NCBI RefSeq assembly: GCF_007859815.1 | Contig: NZ_SJPH01000002.1 | Span: 756,001-820,000, forward strand | Reading direction: 5' to 3' | Origin: Botrimarina hoheduenensis | GTDB lineage: Bacteria; Planctomycetota; Planctomycetia; Pirellulales; Lacipirellulaceae | DNA length: 64,000 nt | Shown: positions 38,963 to 49,317 of the stretch, piece by piece | Layout: every line of letters begins with the position of its first letter | Numbering within the stretch: position 1 is the first letter of the stretch | Translations under genes and position numbers: made by a program | The notes under the pieces: model-generated | Database searches by the model: none | Seen by the model: only the letters and a program-made list of their open reading frames with translations | What the model was told of the DNA's origin: nothing

Positions 38963-39044
38963 AGCCGCTGACGACGCAACGCCCGCCTTTAAAGCCCACT
39001 AAGGCCGTCCGATAATCGGCCTGCACATTCAAGGAAATAAACCC

Positions 39045-40664
<1,620 letters not shown>

Positions 40665-40689
40665 CGAGCGTCTCGATCTTTGACCCTTC

Positions 40690-40727
40690 ACCGGGCCACC
40701 GCCGCAGGGCGTGTGGCCCGGTTTGCT
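40690..40727 (+). terminator. terminator after groEL2
   Basis: ACCGGGCCAC (40690-40699) pairs with GTGGCCCGGT (40713-40722), 13-base loop, followed by TTGCT. It separates the groEL-groES-groEL2 transcript from dnaJ. Confidence 0.7.
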
Positions 40728-40759
40728 AAACACAGTCGGCGCGAACACCGAGCGACGGT

Positions 40760-41956
40760 ATGGCCACGCAGCGTGACTACTACGAGGTGCTAGGCGTCTC
40801 ACGAGACGCCTCGGGCGACACGATCGCCACGGCGTATCGCAAGCTGGCGATCAAGTACCATCCGGATAAGAACCCCGGCAACGATGAGGCGATCGCTAGC
40901 TTCAAAGAAGCCGCTCAGGCCTTCGAGGTGCTGAACGATTCGGAGAAACGCTCGCGCTACGATCGTTTTGGCCATGCCGGAGTCAACGGCGCGGCCAGCG
41001 GTGGTGGGTTCTCTGACGTTGAGGATATCTTCTCCGCGTTTGGAGACGTGTTTGGCGATCTGTTCGGTGGCGGTGGTGGCGGCCGACGTGGACGGCGCCG
41101 CGGACGCGACGTGCGGTGCGACGTATCGCTAACGCTGCACGAGGCGGCCACCGGCGTCACCAAAACGGTTGAGTTCCAGCGCCACGAGCGGTGCGCGACC
41201 TGCGACGGCGGCGGTGCCGCGCCGGGCAGCTCGAAAGAAACGTGCGGCTACTGCGGTGGTGCGGGCCGGGTGATCCAGTCCGCCGGGATCGTGCGGATGC
41301 AGACCACGTGCCCCGCCTGCCAGGGGGCCGGCCAGACAATTAGCAAGCCGTGCAACGATTGCCGGGGCACGGGGCAGCGGCTTCGCGCGGTGGAGACGGA
41401 AGTCAACATCCCCGCGGGCGTGGACGATGGCACCCGGGTGCGAATCACGGGGCAGGGCGAGCCAAGCCCCAACGGTGGCCCTCCCGGCGACTGCTATTGC
41501 TTTATCTCGGTCGCGGCCCACCCGCTGTTTGATCGCGAGGGGCAGCACCTCATCGTGCGGATGCCGATCACCTACAGCCAAGCCGCGCTGGGTTGCGAAC
41601 TTGAAACGCCCACGCTCGACGGGCGGGCCACCGTCACGCTCAAAGCCGGTACGCAATCGGGCGACGTCTTTCGCTTACGGGGCCTTGGTATCGCCGATCC
41701 CCACGGTCGCGGCATGGGCGATCTGCTTGTGCAGGTGACCATTGAGGTGCCCAAGAAGCTCTCGCCGGACGAAGAGCGTCTGCTACGTGAGCTGGCAGAG
41801 CTCGAACACAAGCACGTGGCACCTGAGCGTAAGAGCTTCTTCACGAAGCTTAAGGATTACTTCACGGCCCATGAAAACGGCGCTGCGAACGACGAATCGG
41901 ATGCGGACGAAGTGCCCGAGGCTCCGCGTCAGGCCAAGAACAAAGCCAAGCGATAG
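40760..41956 (+). CDS. dnaJ: chaperone DnaJ
   Basis: 398 residues. J domain ([13 protein letters not shown], with HPD at residues about 34-36), Gly-rich linker, four CxxCxGxG-type zinc motifs ([32 protein letters not shown]), substrate domain, and an extra acidic/basic C-terminal tail. Partner of DnaK, which is not in the window; grpE follows 32 nt later. Confidence 0.96.
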   Translation: MATQRDYYEVLGVSRDASGDTIATAYRKLAIKYHPDKNPGNDEAIASFKEAAQAFEVLNDSEKRSRYDRFGHAGVNGAASGGGFSDVEDIFSAFGDVFGDLFGGGGGGRRGRRRGRDVRCDVSLTLHEAATGVTKTVEFQRHERCATCDGGGAAPGSSKETCGYCGGAGRVIQSAGIVRMQTTCPACQGAGQTISKPCNDCRGTGQRLRAVETEVNIPAGVDDGTRVRITGQGEPSPNGGPPGDCYCFISVAAHPLFDREGQHLIVRMPITYSQAALGCELETPTLDGRATVTLKAGTQSGDVFRLRGLGIADPHGRGMGDLLVQVTIEVPKKLSPDEERLLRELAELEHKHVAPERKSFFTKLKDYFTAHENGAANDESDADEVPEAPRQAKNKAKR

Positions 41957-41988
41957 CCAACTGAAATTAAGAGGAGCCGAACACCGCA

Positions 41989-42600
41989 ATGAATGACTCA
42001 TCTCATGCCGATGACAAAGAAACGCTGATCGATGCGCTCGCGCCCGATGACGAGTTGCCCGGCGAAGTAGCAGCCGGTAAGGACTCGGGATCCAACCCGA
42101 GCGGCGGCGCCGCCGACAACCAGCCGACGATCGAGGAGCAGCTTGCCGCCGAGAAGGATCGTTCGTTGCGCCTGCAAGCCGAGCTGCAGAATGTGCTCAA
42201 CCGATCGAGCCGCGAAGTGGCCGACCAGCGGAAGTACGGGGCCTTGTCTCTGCTGCGCGATCTGCTGCCGGCGATCGATACGATCGATCGGGCGCTCGAG
42301 GCAGCGAGCAAGACGCAGGAGGGCTTAGCAGAAGCTGAGGGGGCGGCCGCCGACGGAGTGATCGAAGGGTTTCGGCTGGTTGCGCAACAGTTGTTGAATG
42401 TACTCAAGCAACACGCGTGTGAGCCGGTGGAACCACTCGGCGAGCCGTTCAACCCGAACCTGCACGAAGCAATCTTGCAGCAGCCCTCAGCAGAGCACGA
42501 GGCGGGAACGGTCATGCATGTGGCCCAGGTGGGATACCGCCTGCACGATCGTGTGGTTCGCCCGGCCCAGGTGATCGTATCCTCGGGGGCCCCCGGGTAA
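41989..42600 (+). CDS. grpE: nucleotide exchange factor GrpE
   Basis: 203 residues. A disordered acidic head, a long coiled coil (EEQLAAEKDRSLRLQAELQN), LLRDLLPAIDTIDRALEAAS, and the C-terminal beta domain (GEPFNPNLHEAI, HDRVVRPAQVIVS) are all GrpE landmarks. Releases ADP from DnaK. AGAGGAG precedes the ATG. Same transcript as dnaJ. Confidence 0.95.
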   Translation: MNDSSHADDKETLIDALAPDDELPGEVAAGKDSGSNPSGGAADNQPTIEEQLAAEKDRSLRLQAELQNVLNRSSREVADQRKYGALSLLRDLLPAIDTIDRALEAASKTQEGLAEAEGAAADGVIEGFRLVAQQLLNVLKQHACEPVEPLGEPFNPNLHEAILQQPSAEHEAGTVMHVAQVGYRLHDRVVRPAQVIVSSGAPG

Positions 42601-42688
42601 GCTTTCGGTAGATTGCCTTGCGTTTTGCTTCCTCTCCCCCCAATTCCCGTACTCCCCCCGTCCCGTACTCCCCCCGCTAGCCCCCCCG

Positions 42689-43009
42689 ATGCCCACTTAC
42701 GACTACGAGTGCGACGCGTGCGGACACGAGTTCGAACTCTTTCAGCAGATCTCGGAAGCGGTAAAGAAGAAGTGCCCCAGCTGTGGCAAGTTGAAGCTGC
42801 GCCGGCTCTTTGGCACGGGCGCGGCAGTGGTATTCAAGGGGTCCGGCTTTTACGAAACCGACTACCGCAGCGACTCCTACAAGAAGGCTGCCGAGAAGGA
42901 CAAGAAATCGACCGAGAAGAAATCAGATTCCAAGAGCGAGGGATCTAAGGGGGAAGCAAAGTCTTCCAAGAACGAGAGCAAGCCCGCCAAGCCGACGAGC
43001 AAGGACTAG
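42689..43009 (+). CDS. FmdB-type zinc ribbon protein
   Basis: 106 residues. MPTYDYECDACGHEFELFQQ plus KCPSCGKLKLRRLFG forms the FmdB/CxxC zinc ribbon (four Cys), followed by a Lys/Ser/Glu-rich low-complexity tail of about 45 residues. Regulatory or ribosome-linked roles have been suggested for the family; nothing here decides. Sits between grpE and yacG. Confidence 0.88.
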   Translation: MPTYDYECDACGHEFELFQQISEAVKKKCPSCGKLKLRRLFGTGAAVVFKGSGFYETDYRSDSYKKAAEKDKKSTEKKSDSKSEGSKGEAKSSKNESKPAKPTSKD

Positions 43010-43036
43010 TGTTTCTCTGTGCGGTTATCAACGCTT

Positions 43037-43204
43037 ATGCAGTGCCCCACCTGTAAAAAAGAATTTGAGCCCGCCGCGAGCGAGGCGAAGCCGTTCTGCA
43101 GCGAACGCTGCCGGACGATCGACCTGGGGCGTTGGCTCGACGAAGGGCAGGGCTTGCCCCATCTTCCTGATCCGGACGATTATCACGACGGCTCGCTCAA
43201 CTAG
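43037..43204 (+). CDS. yacG: YacG-like zinc protein (DNA gyrase inhibitor)
   Basis: 55 residues. MQCPTCKKEFEP and PFCSERCRTIDLGRWLDEG give the Cys4 zinc finger and the conserved helix of YacG, which in E. coli binds GyrB and blocks DNA binding. Ends in an Asp-rich tail. ATG 43037 is used rather than GTG 43019. Confidence 0.9.
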   Translation: MQCPTCKKEFEPAASEAKPFCSERCRTIDLGRWLDEGQGLPHLPDPDDYHDGSLN

Positions 43205-43243
43205 CCCTGTCGCTGGCTCTCCCCCGAACGGACCGATCCGCTG

Positions 43244-44248
43244 TTGACCTCCTTCACCAGTCCCACCGACTCCACGGCAAGCGGTCGGCATGACGAACCG
43301 CCGACCTTGCGGCAGATCGATTGGCTGGCGGTGGCACCGTGGCTGTTGATCGCCCGTGCTCCCGCTGCGTTGATCGGGTGGCCGCTGGTGTTTGCGGGAC
43401 TGGGGGCGGTGCTGCTGGACCAAGGGATTCTAGAAGCCACCCGATTAGGTGCTGAGGGGGCAGATCCGCTTGCGTCGGCCGTCAGGCACCTTGCCAGCTG
43501 GCCGCAGGCTTATGTGGAGCTTGTCACGACAGGAACGCTGTTTTCGAGCACGCTGGCGGTCTTCGCAACGATCGGGCGAGCCCTCGGGTGGCTTGTGGTC
43601 GGGCTTCTCGTAGTCGAGACCGTTGGCAACAAGCTGACAGGAACGACTCCGCCGGGGGTGATCCGGATTGCCCGTAATGCCTTGGGCCTCATGCCCTCGT
43701 TGGCTGCCGCCGTGGCAATGCCAAGCATCGCGGCCTTGCTGCTTGCCGGAGGCTTGCGGAGCGTGGCTTGGCTTTCGGACGGACAGCTTCCCGCTTTGGT
43801 CTGGGCCGTGTTGGCGGTGGGGGTTGGCTTTCCGCTGCTGTTGTTGGCAGGCGGGGCCTTGTTGCTTTCGCCGCTTATCGTGGCGGCGATCGTCATCGAT
43901 CGGTCCGACGCGTTCGACGCGATTAGTCGCGCTTATGCCTACACCTTGCAACGTCCGTTTACGCTGGCGTGGTGCCTGGCCTTTGCCGTGGTTATCGGGA
44001 TCGCGGGCGGGGCGCTCCTGGAAGGGTTCATCGCGGGCGTTACGACATCTCTCGGGGCACTCGATCTGTCGGCTCCAACAGGGCCCGTGTCGATTGTTTC
44101 AGCCCTCAGCCGCTTTGCGCGCGGTTACTACCCCGCCTACTTTTTCGCTGCCGGGGCCGCGATCTATCTGGTGATGCGGCATCGGGTTGATGGCCAAGCC
44201 ATCGACGAGAACGCCACCAACACGGCACCCGACAGTCAGACGGCGTAG
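43244..44248 (+). CDS. multi-spanning membrane protein, unknown function
   Basis: Up to 334 residues with about six hydrophobic helices (near 40-60, 100-130, 150-170, 180-210, 240-262, 295-310). The middle (AAIVIDRSDAFDAISRAYAYTLQRP) resembles glycerophosphoryl-diester-type/DUF membrane domains where a family-wide 'DA.sRaysy...rP' motif occurs. I do not assign a name. The TTG start is weak and a later start is possible. It overlaps the convergent receiver-like gene by 13 nt. Confidence 0.65.
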   Translation: MTSFTSPTDSTASGRHDEPPTLRQIDWLAVAPWLLIARAPAALIGWPLVFAGLGAVLLDQGILEATRLGAEGADPLASAVRHLASWPQAYVELVTTGTLFSSTLAVFATIGRALGWLVVGLLVVETVGNKLTGTTPPGVIRIARNALGLMPSLAAAVAMPSIAALLLAGGLRSVAWLSDGQLPALVWAVLAVGVGFPLLLLAGGALLLSPLIVAAIVIDRSDAFDAISRAYAYTLQRPFTLAWCLAFAVVIGIAGGALLEGFIAGVTTSLGALDLSAPTGPVSIVSALSRFARGYYPAYFFAAGAAIYLVMRHRVDGQAIDENATNTAPDSQTA

Positions 44249-44598
44249 TCTCGCAAGAGCTGCTCGGCCTGCTTGTGCCACTGCCCGCGTGAGATGACAC
44301 GATCGCAGCCCGCGGACTCCGCGGCGGCCAAACGCTGCTCTTGCACATGGGGGCCGAATGCGATGATCTGGGCTGCGGGTGCCGCACTACGGAGCCAGAC
44401 CACCAGAGCGGCCACGTCGGCGATCGGGGCCGTAAGATCGATCACGATCAGACCTATTTGCCGGGCCTCGGCCGCGCTAGTGAGCGTTTTCTCGATCGCC
44501 GTGGGCCCAACGGTGCGTAGCTCGGTGCCGGCACGTTGTGCGGCTCCCGACGCGGCAGAAACCGACATTAGGTCAGTCGCGATGAGCAGGGCAGACAT
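44236..44598 (-). CDS. receiver-like (CheY-fold) protein
   Basis: 120 residues. Alternating strands and helices: LIVIDLTAPIADVAALVVWL places an Asp at the end of strand 3, where receivers are phosphorylated, and AQIIAFGPHVQEQRL and AGCDRVISRGQW fit strands 4-5. The acidic pair expected after strand 1 is replaced (LLIATDLMS) and the strand-5 Lys is absent, so phosphorylation is doubtful. Probably a pseudo-receiver. Same strand as the PII gene, 64 nt after it. Confidence 0.6.
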   Translation of the reverse strand: MSALLIATDLMSVSAASGAAQRAGTELRTVGPTAIEKTLTSAAEARQIGLIVIDLTAPIADVAALVVWLRSAAPAAQIIAFGPHVQEQRLAAAESAGCDRVISRGQWHKQAEQLLRDYAV

Positions 44599-44662
44599 AG
44601 GTTCTTATTCGACTCTTCGTTCGTTGTCGAGGAATTCCGACTTGCACGCCGTAGGCGGGTGA

Positions 44663-45010
44663 CTACACCGCACCCGGACCCTCCAACCCGTCGCTGATCT
44701 GGATCACCTGCTCCATGGGCAGGACAAACGCTTTGCCATCGCCGATGTGACCTTCCTTGCTGGTGCGGGCGTGCTCTTCTAGGCACGCCAGCACGGGGTC
44801 GACGAAGTCGTCGTTGACCGCGATCTGGAGCTCGATCTTGCGCAGAAGCTGCGTCTGATACTCGTGCCCGCGATAGGTTTCGATGTGGCCGCGTTGGCGG
44901 GCGAATCCCATCGCGTCGGCAATCGTCATCCGCGTTACGCCGATCGCCGCCAGCGCACGCTGGGCAGCTTCGAGCTTGGTGGGTTGGATAACCGCGACGA
45001 TGAGCTTCAC
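44663..45010 (-). CDS. divergent PII signal-transduction protein
   Basis: 115 residues. MKLIVAVIQPTKLEAAQRAL, then RQRGHIETYRGHEYQTQLLR with Tyr51 in the T-loop (the uridylylation site), and HIGDGKAFVLPMEQVIQI. Compared with GlnB, three residues are inserted before GDGK, and the C-terminal RxRTGE that holds ATP phosphates is replaced by QISDGLEG. It may sense ATP/2-oxoglutarate differently. No amtB or glnA neighbour. Confidence 0.88.
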   Translation of the reverse strand: MKLIVAVIQPTKLEAAQRALAAIGVTRMTIADAMGFARQRGHIETYRGHEYQTQLLRKIELQIAVNDDFVDPVLACLEEHARTSKEGHIGDGKAFVLPMEQVIQISDGLEGPGAV

Positions 45011-45152
45011 GACGTTTGGTCACGACCGGAGGAGGACGGCTTAATCAGGTCGCGTTAGCGTAGCTTCAGCCGCCGCTCACGGGTATCGGCCGGCTTGGGA
45101 TGCTGTCGCAGCGAGGTGCCTCGGACCGACTACCAACACCAATGGCCGCTAC

Positions 45153-47966
45153 TTACATCGCCTTGTCGAGGTAACGATTGCGCATGGGGAACGCGAGCAT
45201 CTCCGAATCGATGACCTTTTGGATCCGTGCGGTGGTCTCGCGCAGGTGCGCTTCGGTGTAGCGATCAAGGGCGGGCTCGTCCTCGAGCAGCTCGTCGATC
45301 TTCTTTTTGAGTTCTTGCAACTCGACAAAGGCGATCGTCTGGCAGTCTTGCGGCGGAACATCGATGATCGCTCCGCCTCGTGTCTCCATGAGCGAGATGT
45401 AGTAGCGTCCCATCGCGATCTCGGCGAGCCGCTCAAGATAAGCGCGTTGCAGGTTGCGGCGCAGGCTGGAGATGGCGGGCTGCCGGTTGGAGTACTCGCC
45501 GGGCTTGAAGTCATCGACCTCGCGGAAGATGAGCTTAGTCAGCCGCTCGAACAGTTCCGCGTTGGTAAAGACGTCCACGTCGGGGTCCGCCTTAAGCTCG
45601 TTGTCTTGGATTCGGTGGAGTGTCAACGAGGCCATCAAGCGATCTAGGATCCGCTCCTGCCAGAGCAGGATCACCTCATGCACGGGGTAATCCGCACGGC
45701 GCGCGGTGGGAGATCCCCAGTGCGACCACTTCGACGGTGCTAATTGGTTGTACAGCTCGCGGGGCACGAGGAACGGTTGATCGCTGAAGACTTGCTCTCC
45801 GATCAGGTCCATCGCGGCGCGCTGACGATCGGCTTCGACCAGCAGGAAGGGCTGCGGGGCGTTCTTGTCGCCCTTGTGCGAGCGATTGACGTACAGCCCA
45901 CCGACGTAGCGTGACGCATCGAACATCGCGCGGCCGTGCGTGGCGAGCAGCACCTGAAATCCGCGGAGCGCCCGTTCGTAATCTTCGCCATCGCCCACCA
46001 GATCGGCGACAACCTTCGGCAGGGCCTCGGCGACGATGGCAGCCTGATTCTTGGCGAAGGCTACCAGGTCGTCGCTCATGTCAAAGCGGCGGCTGTGCGG
46101 ATCGGGATCGATGCCGCGGGTGTCCTCGTCTGTGCTGAAGGCGAGGCCGGTTTCACCGCTACGGGCGGCGATCGCGGCAAGGTCTTTCTTCTCATCCTTG
46201 ACCTGTTTGTACCCGTACTCGATGGCCCAGTAGTCGTAGGCCCCGATGGTGCGCGAGTAGTAGTCGCCCTGCTTGGTGCCCGGGGGAGCGAGATTCGTGG
46301 GGTGGTAGTCCATCACCGAGGCGCTCAAGCCGGTCTTGGCGGTGCTTTCGGTGTTGTGGAGCTCGTCGGTTGAGAGCAGCGTGCTGGCCTTAAAGTTGTG
46401 ACGCAGACCGAGGGTGTGCCCTACCTCGTGCATGGTGACCTCTTTGAGGCCCTCCATGATGAGCCGTTCGAGCTCTTCGGGCGAACGCTTGCGGGCCGAG
46501 CTTACCGCAGCGGCGAACGCCAGCTGTTGGCTCGATCCGCCCAGCAGATTGCACGAGCAGCGGCCCGTATGGCCTTGCCGTACATGCAGCGGGAGACCTT
46601 TCTGCTGGGCCTCGTAGGCACCGATCTCGACGGGTCCGCCGGTTAGCATCTCGATGCCTTGCGGCGTGACGGTCTGATACTCAAGTTTCCAGTACTGCAG
46701 GAAGTTCGCATCGAAGATGATGTCGGCGTCCAGGATCTGTCCGGTGATGGGGTTGACGCGCGACGGGCCCATTGCGAAGCCCGCGTCCGAAGTGATCCAA
46801 CGGAACGTGTTGTAGTTGATGTCGCCGGGCTCCCAGTTGGCGTCCTCGGCTTGCTGATCGACGTCGATCGCGTCGTAGAAGCCCGCCTTCTCAAAGGCGA
46901 GGTTCCACTCTTCGATGCCATCCCGGATCGGCTTGCGATACTTGAAGGGGATCGTCTTCTCGAGCCAGAACTTGATGGGCTGCTTAGGGGTCGAAAACTC
47001 TGCGTCGGAGTCTGCCTTCTGCAGGTCCCAGCGCGTGATGTAACGCACAAAGCGGTCTTCGTCTTCCGGCTTCGAGAAGTCCTTCACCGCGGTCAGGAAG
47101 TAGCCGATCCGGTCGTCCGCCAGGCGCGGGCGATAGTCGGTCTTGGGAAGGCGGCTGATTGAATAGTGAACATTGATCGTTGCGGCGCGTGAGTCGGCGA
47201 CCGTGTCGTACTCGGTATAGCCGCTCGAGGCGTAGGTCGCCGCGACCTGGATCTCCACGTTCCGGTCGTACCCCTTGGGTTCGAGGAACGTGCTGCGCTG
47301 CTTGGTGAACGAAAATCCGGGCAGCACCATGCCGATCTGGGGCAGATCGCTAAAGAAGACCGGAGTCATATCAATGATGTACGATCCGCCCGAACCCCGT
47401 GTGGCGATCGGCAGGCTGAACATCACGCTGTCGGTGTAGGCGAGCTTTACGGCCTCGGCGGTCGGCGTGCCCGGCTTCGCGCGGAAGCGGACGTTGCGGC
47501 GGACCACGTGGATCTGCTCGCCCACTTTGCGGAACTGCCAAACCCAGTCGTCACCAAAGCCCCAGCTGAAGCCGCCCAGCAGCGGCGTTTGGCCGATCCC
47601 CTTGGCGATCGTGATCAGCACGATCAAGTCGGTGTTGAGATCGCTGGGATCCAGCTCGGCGAACAGCCGGTCGTCGGCGTAATGGAGCTTGAGCAGTCCC
47701 TCGACGGCCTCGGTATCTTTGAGAACCTTCGACAGGGGCGGATACTTCGAGGACTTGGACTCCGCGGGCTTCTCCGAGGACTTGGACTCTTTCGAGTCGC
47801 TCGCCTTATCGGGAGACTCCGCGGCGACGCTCCCCTTGGTCTTTTCGGTGGGGGGGGCATCGTCCGCCTTGACCTCGTTCGCCTTGACCTCGGCGGACAA
47901 CGTCAGCGCACCGACAACCAGAGCAATACGGGTAAGCATCGCACAGCGAATCAAAGCAGTGAGCAT
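45153..47966 (-). CDS. large exported zinc metalloprotease (DUF5117/DUF5118 type)
   Basis: About 937 residues. A signal peptide and a Lys/Ser/Glu-rich linker, then a beta-rich N-terminal region (DUF5118/DUF5117-like). HEVGHTLGLRHNFKAS near residue 515 is a complete HExxHxxGxxH zincin motif, and SVMDYHPTN after it is the Met-turn. A long helical C-terminal region (LRRNLQRAYLERLAEIAMGR) follows. Probably acts in the periplasm or on the surface. Start chosen at ATG 47966; 47939 is possible. Longer upstream frame rejected. Confidence 0.87.
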   Translation of the reverse strand: MLTALIRCAMLTRIALVVGALTLSAEVKANEVKADDAPPTEKTKGSVAAESPDKASDSKESKSSEKPAESKSSKYPPLSKVLKDTEAVEGLLKLHYADDRLFAELDPSDLNTDLIVLITIAKGIGQTPLLGGFSWGFGDDWVWQFRKVGEQIHVVRRNVRFRAKPGTPTAEAVKLAYTDSVMFSLPIATRGSGGSYIIDMTPVFFSDLPQIGMVLPGFSFTKQRSTFLEPKGYDRNVEIQVAATYASSGYTEYDTVADSRAATINVHYSISRLPKTDYRPRLADDRIGYFLTAVKDFSKPEDEDRFVRYITRWDLQKADSDAEFSTPKQPIKFWLEKTIPFKYRKPIRDGIEEWNLAFEKAGFYDAIDVDQQAEDANWEPGDINYNTFRWITSDAGFAMGPSRVNPITGQILDADIIFDANFLQYWKLEYQTVTPQGIEMLTGGPVEIGAYEAQQKGLPLHVRQGHTGRCSCNLLGGSSQQLAFAAAVSSARKRSPEELERLIMEGLKEVTMHEVGHTLGLRHNFKASTLLSTDELHNTESTAKTGLSASVMDYHPTNLAPPGTKQGDYYSRTIGAYDYWAIEYGYKQVKDEKKDLAAIAARSGETGLAFSTDEDTRGIDPDPHSRRFDMSDDLVAFAKNQAAIVAEALPKVVADLVGDGEDYERALRGFQVLLATHGRAMFDASRYVGGLYVNRSHKGDKNAPQPFLLVEADRQRAAMDLIGEQVFSDQPFLVPRELYNQLAPSKWSHWGSPTARRADYPVHEVILLWQERILDRLMASLTLHRIQDNELKADPDVDVFTNAELFERLTKLIFREVDDFKPGEYSNRQPAISSLRRNLQRAYLERLAEIAMGRYYISLMETRGGAIIDVPPQDCQTIAFVELQELKKKIDELLEDEPALDRYTEAHLRETTARIQKVIDSEMLAFPMRNRYLDKAM

Positions 47967-48177
47967 CGATCGAGTATCCAATTGCTGAGCACCGCGTTGC
48001 CCTCCAGGTGAGCACGCAGCGAAAACGGTTGGCCTAACCGGCAAGAACCTTACAACCCCACGACCGGGTCCAGGCACAGGCTTGTAACTATACCCCATTC
48101 CACCCACGCTGCTTGACCGTTCTTCTTTTCTTAAATCCCCTGTACCTGCCGAGGCCCGGTGGTCGGGCCCCCTATGT

Positions 48178-49170
48178 ATGGCTCCTGTCTCGAACGCCGA
48201 TCCCGTGTACCGGCTGCCCCCCGAGGTTCAGCGGGCGTTTGCTGAGCTGCGGGACCCCCGCCGAGTTGAGCTGGTGCCGAGCGGACTCAGCGGTGCCCGT
48301 GTGCTGCGGGTCGAGGCCCCGACCGGCAGGTACGCTGTTAAGGCCTGCCAGCAGGCCCAGCCCGACGCGGCACGCGACGCCTGGGTTGCGAGTGAGCTAA
48401 GCCGCGCCAATCGCCGCACGCCACACATGGCACGGCCGTACACCACCCTCCACGGCGAGCCAGCGTTTTTCCAAGCAGGGCATAGCTGGCAGGTGCGCGA
48501 TTGGATCGAGGGCTCCCCCGCCACGCCTGCCACCGCCGACGTCGCAGTCCGTGGGCTCGCCGCGCTGCATGCTGCGTGGAGCGAATCGACTCGCGTGGCT
48601 GATCTCCCCTCGACGTTGCCATCAATATCGCCCTCGATACCGCCCCCGCCGGTGTTCGCCACCCGCTTGGCGGCGCTCGAGGCGGCCGCAGACGACCCGG
48701 TCTCAGCTACGACGCTAGAAACCGGGGCGCGTGCGCTGGCGATCAAGCAGATGCGGCGTTTCGCCCGTGAGGTCTTTGCCGTGCAAACGGTTCACGGCGA
48801 TGCCCGTCCCGAAAACGCCCGCGTGCGGGAGGGAAAGCTTGCGGGCTGGATCGACGACGGGGCTTTGGCAGTCGACACGCCGTGGCGCGATGTCGCAAGG
48901 CTGACGGGCGAGCTTGCCGATGGCGACGCGGCGTACCGCGACCAGTTAGTACGCGTCTATGCCGAAGCCAGCGGCACCGGCGATAGGGCTCCCTGCGAGC
49001 TGGTAGGAGCCCTCGACCTTGCGGCGACCGTGATAGCGGTCAGCCGTTGGCGGGGCTGGCTGGCGGGGCCCGACCGCGAGCGTTGGCAAGAAGTGGGAGG
49101 CATAACTCGGCGAGAAGCCCTAGAATGGCGATTGGACCGGCTCTTGCGAGCTTCTTCCTCGCAGGGGTGA
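48178..49170 (+). CDS. aminoglycoside-phosphotransferase-like kinase
   Basis: 330 residues. YAVKACQQA supplies the ATP-binding Lys, VHGDARPENARV the catalytic loop HGDxxxxN, and GWIDDGALAVDTPWRDVARL the Mg-binding Asp. This is the APH/choline-kinase fold. Substrate unknown; small metabolites are likely, and resistance should not be assumed. The first ATG at 48178 lacks a strong ribosome-binding site. Divergent from the zincin gene. Confidence 0.8.
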   Translation: MAPVSNADPVYRLPPEVQRAFAELRDPRRVELVPSGLSGARVLRVEAPTGRYAVKACQQAQPDAARDAWVASELSRANRRTPHMARPYTTLHGEPAFFQAGHSWQVRDWIEGSPATPATADVAVRGLAALHAAWSESTRVADLPSTLPSISPSIPPPPVFATRLAALEAAADDPVSATTLETGARALAIKQMRRFAREVFAVQTVHGDARPENARVREGKLAGWIDDGALAVDTPWRDVARLTGELADGDAAYRDQLVRVYAEASGTGDRAPCELVGALDLAATVIAVSRWRGWLAGPDRERWQEVGGITRREALEWRLDRLLRASSSQG

Positions 49171-49317
49171 TATAGCCCACGGTAGCGGGAAATTGGTTTC
49201 AGCGGGGTGAACCCACCGAACCGCGGTTGCGTTGGCAAGGGAGCCGCGGGGATAACCACGCTTTGCAACGCCCCGGCGATTGACGCTATCCGCTCCGAAC
49301 CTCAAACGACCGCTCCG

